In this document: piece after piece, positions 6,660 through 9,462 of the stretch | Layout: the number at the start of each line of letters is the position of its first letter | How positions within the stretch are numbered: the stretch's first letter is position 1 | Assembly (NCBI GenBank): GCA_049512335.1 | Contig: JBEKXE010000167.1 | Span: 1 to 9,462 of the forward strand | DNA: 9,462 nucleotides | From: Lustribacter sp049512335 | Lineage (GTDB): Bacteria; Vulcanimicrobiota; Vulcanimicrobiia; Vulcanimicrobiales; Vulcanimicrobiaceae | Reading direction: 5' to 3' | Notes under the pieces: generated by a model | Databases searched by the model: none | The model's input: the letters and a program-made list of their open reading frames with translations, nothing else | What the model was told of the DNA's origin: nothing | Translations under genes and position numbers: made by a program

Positions 6660-6914
6660 TTACGCGGCGAACGTCGACGATCCGTTCGGCGCAGCCTCAG
6701 CGGCCGATTTGCCAACGATGCGCGCGCAATTCGAGCAACGGGGCCGGTGATCGTCCGGGACAACTTCGGCATCCGGCGTGAGGTGTCCACGACAAGCGGT
6801 GACGATGATATGTTCGCCGCGCACCCGCAGGCTTTGCGCGGATCGGTCGCCGCGGTCGAGGTGGGCGAAGCCGGAGGTCCTCGCGCGGACCCAGCGCGGT
6901 ACCGAGTTGTTCAT
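6660..6914 (-). CDS. Small C/H-rich protein, possible zinc ribbon
   Basis: An 84-residue reading frame that I judge likely coding although the family is not certain. C41, H44, C60 and C63 (CRGHL and CSNC, 15 residues apart) would make a Cys2His-Cys2 metal site. The surrounding PRWVRARTSGFAHLD and TPDAEVVPDDHRPRC recall short proteins with a C-x2-G/H ... C-x2-C site common in actinobacterial genomes (recalled pattern, not searched). About three quarters of its codons end in G or C by hand count, as expected for a gene here. No strong Shine-Dalgarno precedes the ATG at 6914. It lies 106 bases upstream of, and on the same strand as, the Tat-type binding-protein gene. Competing frames across the same DNA (plus strand 6606-7028, minus strand 6697-7056) are Arg-rich and look like shadows. 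It could be a chance frame. Confidence 0.45.
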   Translation of the reverse strand: MNNSVPRWVRARTSGFAHLDRGDRSAQSLRVRGEHIIVTACRGHLTPDAEVVPDDHRPRCSNCARIVGKSAAEAAPNGSSTFAA

Positions 6915-7130
6915 GGGTCACTCTTACCCCGATGCGGCCAGCGGAATCGTCACCCAGCCCGCTTTGCCCAAATTGTAGGCCGTGGGCGTTGCGCCCGGGA
7001 GCGAAATCGCGCAGCCGCTTCCACGTAGCGCGCACCGACGGCGCCGCACGAGCCATCGGCGCTAGTCCGCGTTGCCCGCCAGGGAGTCCTCCGGCTACCC
7101 CGCCAATAGCGCCGCGTTGGAGGGTTCGTG
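6915..7130. other. Non-coding leader region before the Liv-type gene
   Basis: About 216 bases without a convincing gene. GGGCG (6984-6988) and CGCCC (6992-6996) form a 5-base stem with a TTG loop and no T-run after it. The only clear signal is GGAGGG at 7119-7124, a strong Shine-Dalgarno 6 bases before ATG 7131. No promoter pair was convincing. Confidence 0.4.
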
Positions 7131-8321
7131 ATGCGCGTTTTTGCTCAGGGCCGGCGGGTCGCCGGTATCATGCTGCTGGCGGCCATCGTTGCGGCGGCGG
7201 TCGGTCCGGCCACGGCGGCCGATGAGACGACCGTCGATCTGCCGGTCGTGCTGTCGGTGACCGGCGGCGCCGCGTTCATCGGCAAGCAGTCGTTGCAGTC
7301 GGTGCAACTCATCACCGACATCGTGAACGCGCAAGGCGGGATCCGCGGGCGCAAACTGCACCTCGCGCTGCAAGATACGACGACAAGCCCGTCGACGGCC
7401 GTGCAACTCATGAACGGGCTGATCAGCCAGCACGTGGCGGCGACCTTTGGCCCGACGTTCACCGCCGAGTGCAGCGCGCTCGCGCCGCTGATCACGAACG
7501 GCCCGGTCGTGTCGTGCTTCTCGCCGGGCGTGCATCCGCCGGCGGGTTCGTTCATGTTCAGCGGCGGCGTCGGCAGCGACTCGATGGCACTGTCGATCGC
7601 CAACTACTTCCGCGGCAAAAACTGGACGCGCCTCGCGATCATCAGCTCGACCGACGCGAGCGGTCAGGACTTCGAGGAAAACTTCGATAAGGCGCTGGCC
7701 TTGCCGGTGAACAGCGGCCTGCATCTGGTGGGCCGCGAGCACTTCGCGACGACCGACCTCAGCGTGACCGCGCAGATCGCGCGCATCAAAGCCGCGAATC
7801 CGCAAGCGGTGGTCATATGGACCGCCGGCACGGGCCTCGGCGTCGCGCTGCAAAGCGTGCACGAAGTGGGTCTCGACGTGCCGATCATGGCCGGCAACGC
7901 CAACATGGTGCACGCGCAGCTCGAAGGCTACGCCGCGTTCGTCCCCAAGACGCTGCTCTTCCCCGGCATCCTCGGCATCACGCCGCTCGCGTCGTCGCCG
8001 GCCGGCGTGAAAGCCGCGGAAAACGTGTTCACGACGGCCTACGCGAAAACGGGCAACAAGCCGGATCTCCCCGGCGCGCTCTCCTGGGACCCGACGAAAC
8101 TCTTGCTCGATGCTTACGCCGCCATCGGCTGGAACGCCACCGCCGATCAGCTGCGCGCGTGGATCGTCTCGCAGCACAACTGGGCCGGCATCAACGGCAT
8201 CTACGATTTCGCGAAATACCCGCAACGCGGCATCGGTCCCGATTCGTGCGTCATCACCCAATGGAACCCCACCAGCAAGGAATTCACCGCCATCAGCGGC
8301 CCCGCCGGAGCCGTGCGCTAA
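7131..8321 (+). CDS. ABC transporter substrate-binding protein, Liv-type (Peripla_BP_6)
   Basis: A 396-residue exported type I periplasmic binding protein of the LivJ/LivK/AmiC group, which binds branched-chain amino acids, amides, urea or aromatic acids. Residues 1-29 are a signal peptide (GRRV, hydrophobic 10-26, ATA cleavage site). The mature protein has the expected opening DLPVVLSVTGGAAFIGKQ, then the VNAQGGIRGRKLHLALQD segment (65-82), a S-x-A-V-QLMNGLI helix, GPTFTAECSALAPL (107-120), and the inter-lobe strand RLAIISSTDASGQDF (167-181). C114 and C129 could pair as a disulfide. I chose ATG 7131 over the in-frame GTG at 7128 because GGAGGG at 7119-7124 gives 6-base spacing to the ATG and only 3 to the GTG. 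Liv permease and ATPase genes are not in the window. With the Rieske gene downstream it may deliver an aromatic acid (inference). Confidence 0.94.
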   Translation: MRVFAQGRRVAGIMLLAAIVAAAVGPATAADETTVDLPVVLSVTGGAAFIGKQSLQSVQLITDIVNAQGGIRGRKLHLALQDTTTSPSTAVQLMNGLISQHVAATFGPTFTAECSALAPLITNGPVVSCFSPGVHPPAGSFMFSGGVGSDSMALSIANYFRGKNWTRLAIISSTDASGQDFEENFDKALALPVNSGLHLVGREHFATTDLSVTAQIARIKAANPQAVVIWTAGTGLGVALQSVHEVGLDVPIMAGNANMVHAQLEGYAAFVPKTLLFPGILGITPLASSPAGVKAAENVFTTAYAKTGNKPDLPGALSWDPTKLLLDAYAAIGWNATADQLRAWIVSQHNWAGINGIYDFAKYPQRGIGPDSCVITQWNPTSKEFTAISGPAGAVR

Positions 8322-8349
8322 AGGCTTGCTGTCATCGTGAAGGTCAATC

Positions 8350-8398
8350 TGTCATCCCGAGCTTGTCGAGGGACCGCCACGATCGGGTACTCAGGCGG
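8350..8398. repeat. Interspersed-repeat-like element (GTCATCCCGAG type) with hairpin
   Basis: The stretch 8350-8374 begins TGTCATCCCGAGCTTG and continues to GAGGGACC. It matches the well-known intergenic repeat type seen in many GC-rich genomes, whose antisense translation reads VPRQARDD, as it does here. It is followed by CCGCC (8374-8378) and GGCGG (8394-8398), which can form a stem. Only one copy is in the window, so its repeat status rests on recognition. It lies just after the Liv-type gene, where such elements often sit. Confidence 0.5.
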
Positions 8399-8460
8399 CG
8401 CCCCCCGGTGTAGACGGCTAACGCCCTTGTGGAGCGATCGCTGCTGCGCAGTGGTCCTGC

Positions 8461-8703
8461 GTGCTACAAGCAACTCCCTATTTCCGGCGGATCGTCCAGC
8501 TAAAGCGACCGTACGCAACCGACGAGCGCATCGCATACGTCCTAGAAGCACCGGATCGGCAAGAGATTGAACCGTCCGGCCGGATTCGATCGTGGCGCGC
8601 GATACCGGAACTCGGTGGCAAGGTGATGCGCGTTGTTACGCTTGAGGATGGGATTACGGTCCTGAACGCGTTCCTGGATCGGAATGCGCGGAGAATACGA
8701 TGA
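8461..8703 (+). CDS. Small DUF4258/RelE-like candidate toxin, partner of DUF2283 gene
   Basis: An 80-residue protein with the layout LKRPYATDERIAYVLEAP (14-31), then GRIRSW (40-45), then MRVVTLEDGITVLNAFLDR (56-74). An N-terminal helix followed by strands ending in a conserved N-A-F-x-D-R is the pattern of small basic proteins found next to DUF2283 genes. I compare it to DUF4258/RelE-superfamily toxins, but the exact family name is uncertain. The start is GTG at 8461; no other plausible start occurs before residue 56, and no Shine-Dalgarno is visible. It overlaps the downstream DUF2283 gene by four bases (ATGA at 8700-8703), implying translational coupling and a two-gene unit. The role as toxin is inference from neighbourhood. 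Confidence 0.7.
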   Translation: MLQATPYFRRIVQLKRPYATDERIAYVLEAPDRQEIEPSGRIRSWRAIPELGGKVMRVVTLEDGITVLNAFLDRNARRIR

Positions 8704-8888
8704 AAGTGGACACCTACCCGGACGAACGGATGATTTACGTGGAGCTGGTTGAAGGCGCCGATGCGTCGGCAGAATCCGAGGAAGTTTCGACCGGAGTCGT
8801 CGTTGACTACGATGACGCAGGCCAGGCAATCGGCATCGAGATCGACGTTGACGCTATCCTAACATTGCCGGCACTCCATAAGGCCTAA
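8700..8888 (+). CDS. DUF2283 domain protein, candidate antitoxin
   Basis: A 62-residue acidic protein that fits DUF2283 from end to end: YPDERMIYVELVEG (6-19), a middle SEEVSTGVVVDYDDAGQAIG (26-45), then GIEIDVD (45-51). The D-Y-D and G-I-E-I signatures are the family hallmarks. The ATG overlaps the stop of the preceding gene (ATGA), and GGAG at 8690-8693 lies 6 bases upstream, so it can be translated both by coupling and on its own, a common arrangement for keeping one partner in excess. DUF2283 genes are often found beside small toxin-like genes, which suggests an antitoxin or partner-binding role; biochemical function is not known to me. Sampled lines here are about 57% GC, lower than the Liv-type gene upstream. 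Confidence 0.85.
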   Translation: MKVDTYPDERMIYVELVEGADASAESEEVSTGVVVDYDDAGQAIGIEIDVDAILTLPALHKA

Positions 8889-8908
8889 CTGGGTGGATCG
8901 GGACCCAA
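8889..8908. terminator. Short hairpin between convergent small genes
   Basis: TGGGT (8890-8894) and ACCCA (8903-8907) form a perfect 5-base stem with an 8-base loop, filling the 20-base gap between the DUF2283 stop and the stop of the convergent antitoxin gene. There is no T-run on either side, so it is not a classical intrinsic terminator. Confidence 0.25.
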
Positions 8909-9166
8909 TCAGCAGCTAGGAAACGAGGTGCTTCGGCCGCCGTAGAACGCCTTCAACAACTCGGACGGGAGTGGAGCATCGAAATTGTCGGAAATGTAGC
9001 CCAGACCGTCGTCGAAGCCGAATACGCGCGACGTTGAGTGTTCGATTGGAACAATCCGCGCCACTGGCTTACCATTGCGCAGAATCGTTGTGCTCGTGCC
9101 GCCTTCCGCGTCCCGAACGAGCTCGACTAGCCATGTCTTGGCACCCAAGATCCCAACCGTCTTCAT
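8909..9166 (-). CDS. Phd/YefM/VapB-type antitoxin, solitary
   Basis: An 85-residue protein of the Phd/YefM antitoxin superfamily. The N-terminal DNA-binding part reads MKTVGILGAKTWLVELVRDA (1-20) and TTILRNGKPVARIVPIE (26-42), the classic 'G-x-P-V-A-R-L-V-P' core. The C-terminal part, GFDDGLGYISDNFDAPLPSE (50-69) followed by LLKAFYGG, is the toxin-wrapping tail typical of antitoxins paired with VapC PIN toxins. The last residues (RSTSFPSC) look like non-family readthrough and may reflect erosion. In such loci the toxin gene follows directly; here only 20 bases separate the stop from the convergent DUF2283 gene, and no PIN-domain frame is present. It is therefore an orphan, which may act in trans or be a remnant. 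An extended -10-like element lies 6 bases before the ATG. Confidence 0.88.
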   Translation of the reverse strand: MKTVGILGAKTWLVELVRDAEGGTSTTILRNGKPVARIVPIEHSTSRVFGFDDGLGYISDNFDAPLPSELLKAFYGGRSTSFPSC

Positions 9167-9172
9167 ACAACC

Positions 9173-9181
9173 AGCATAACA
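9173..9181 (-). promoter_or_regulatory. Candidate extended -10 promoter of the antitoxin gene
   Basis: On the minus strand TGTTATGCT (9181 down to 9173) matches the extended -10 pattern TGnTATAAT at six of eight fixed positions. It ends 6 bases before the ATG at 9166, so transcription would start at or next to the start codon and give a leaderless mRNA. No Shine-Dalgarno is visible, in keeping with that. A -35 element is not evident. Confidence 0.35.
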
Positions 9182-9194
9182 AACTCATCTGCAG

Positions 9195-9223
9195 TTGAAC
9201 AGGCATGTTAGGGTCGCTTTATG
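9195..9223 (+). promoter_or_regulatory. Weak candidate promoter for the Rieske oxygenase gene
   Basis: TTGAAC (9195-9200) and TTTATG (9218-9223) are spaced 17 bases apart in the divergent region between the antitoxin and the Rieske gene. The -35 matches consensus at four of six positions and the -10 at three, so support is weak. It would leave a leader of roughly 110 bases. Confidence 0.2.
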
Positions 9224-9339
9224 GGGGCGTCCTCCCTCAGCTCGATTGCGCCGCGCCGCTGCGGTCTTTGCAGGGTGCATCGGACTGGTCTAGCAAAGGG
9301 GAAGCGAATTCCAACGCGAGGCCTTGGAGCATCGTTGAC

Positions 9340-9462
9340 ATGTCGATCGTTGAGCGTGTGGTAAGTACGAGCGGGCCGCTCGATTTCGCCAAGACCGGCC
9401 CTGCCACGATCACGGGCCGGTACTTGCGGCATTTTTGGACGCCCGTCGCGCTGCTCGACGAC
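9340..9462 (+). CDS. Rieske (2Fe-2S) ring-hydroxylating oxygenase, N-terminal fragment
   Basis: The first 41 residues of a gene cut by the end of the window. The segment TGPATITGRYLRHFWTPVAL (19-38) matches the start of Rieske non-haem iron oxygenases of the phthalate 4,5-dioxygenase/vanillate demethylase type, where 'G-x-x-x-G-x-y-L-R-r-f-W-x-P-V' leads into the Rieske domain. The Rieske CxH...CxxH cluster and the iron-binding facial triad would lie beyond the window, so they cannot be checked. ATG 9340 has GGAG at 9326-9329, 10 bases upstream, a slightly long spacing. The minus-strand frame across this region (9208-9432) looks like a shadow. A role in oxidising or demethylating an aromatic substrate follows from the family; the amidohydrolase, SDR and binding proteins in the window are compatible partners. 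Confidence 0.8.
   Translation, partial: MSIVERVVSTSGPLDFAKTGPATITGRYLRHFWTPVALLDD

Noticed and set aside
5786..6781. A 331-codon plus-strand frame across the Tat-type binding protein
   Set aside because: Strongly Arg-rich with no motifs; it covers a gene supported by a Tat signal and homology to its neighbour.
6606..7028. A 140-codon plus-strand frame in the gap before the Liv-type gene
   Set aside because: Arg-rich with no motifs; the minus-strand C/H protein in the same DNA is more protein-like.
7095..8261. A 388-codon minus-strand frame opposite the Liv-type binding protein
   Set aside because: Arg/His/Gly-rich shadow of a clear exported binding protein with a strong ribosome site.
8433..8442. 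Palindrome AGCGATCGCT, resembling the cyanobacterial HIP1 octamer
   Set aside because: The octamer GCGATCGC also occurs at 738-745, but two copies in a 9.5 kb GC-rich window are not notable and nothing else suggests cyanobacteria.
8318..8551. A 77-codon minus-strand frame after the Liv-type gene
   Set aside because: It contains VPRQARDD, the typical spurious translation of the interspersed repeat.

Overview
The window is GC-rich bacterial DNA, about 65-70% GC in most genes by hand count of sample lines. It reads as an accessory, catabolism-flavoured stretch of a free-living, probably soil-type bacterium. The gene types (propeller/cytochrome c fusion, PF04909 amidohydrolase, SDR, orphan NMT1-type and Liv-type binding proteins, Rieske oxygenase) occur in Betaproteobacteria, Rhizobiales, Acidobacteria and candidate phyla such as Eremiobacterota. 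No phylogenetic marker gene is present, so the phylum stays open. No rRNA, tRNA, CRISPR array, transposase or integrase was seen.

Layout. (1) 17-2275, minus strand: a two-gene unit, a coiled-coil protein of unknown function followed 30 bases later by an exported protein joining a carboxypeptidase-regulatory-like domain, a CxxCH haem site and a Vgb-type beta-propeller. (2) 2566-4510: a PF04909 amidohydrolase (+) and an SDR oxidoreductase (-), tail to tail with an 8-base overlap carrying both stop codons. (3) 4625-6553: two paralogous NMT1/SsuA-like solute-binding proteins, also tail to tail, with directly abutting stop codons. (4) 6660-6914, minus: a probable small C/H-rich, zinc-ribbon-like protein. 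(5) 7131-8321, plus: a Liv/Peripla_BP_6 amino-acid-type binding protein. (6) about 8350-9180: an interspersed-repeat-like element, a translationally coupled pair of small genes (a DUF4258/RelE-like candidate toxin and a DUF2283 protein) and a convergent solitary Phd/VapB-type antitoxin; the sampled lines here fall to about 57% GC. (7) 9340-end, plus: the N-terminus of a Rieske ring-hydroxylating oxygenase, cut by the window edge.

How it may work together. Three binding proteins without any permease or ATPase, an amidohydrolase that may act as a decarboxylase or hydrolase, an SDR dehydrogenase and a Rieske oxygenase are the parts expected for uptake and oxidation of a small aromatic or organic acid. 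The substrate cannot be named from sequence, and frequent strand switching means this is not one operon. The small-gene island at 8350-9180 looks like an insertion of toxin-antitoxin-type genes. Nothing here is clearly a new system. The points most worth a second look are the haem/propeller fusion with its coiled-coil partner, the DUF2283 pair beside a toxinless antitoxin, the tail-to-tail binding-protein paralogues, and the small C/H protein.
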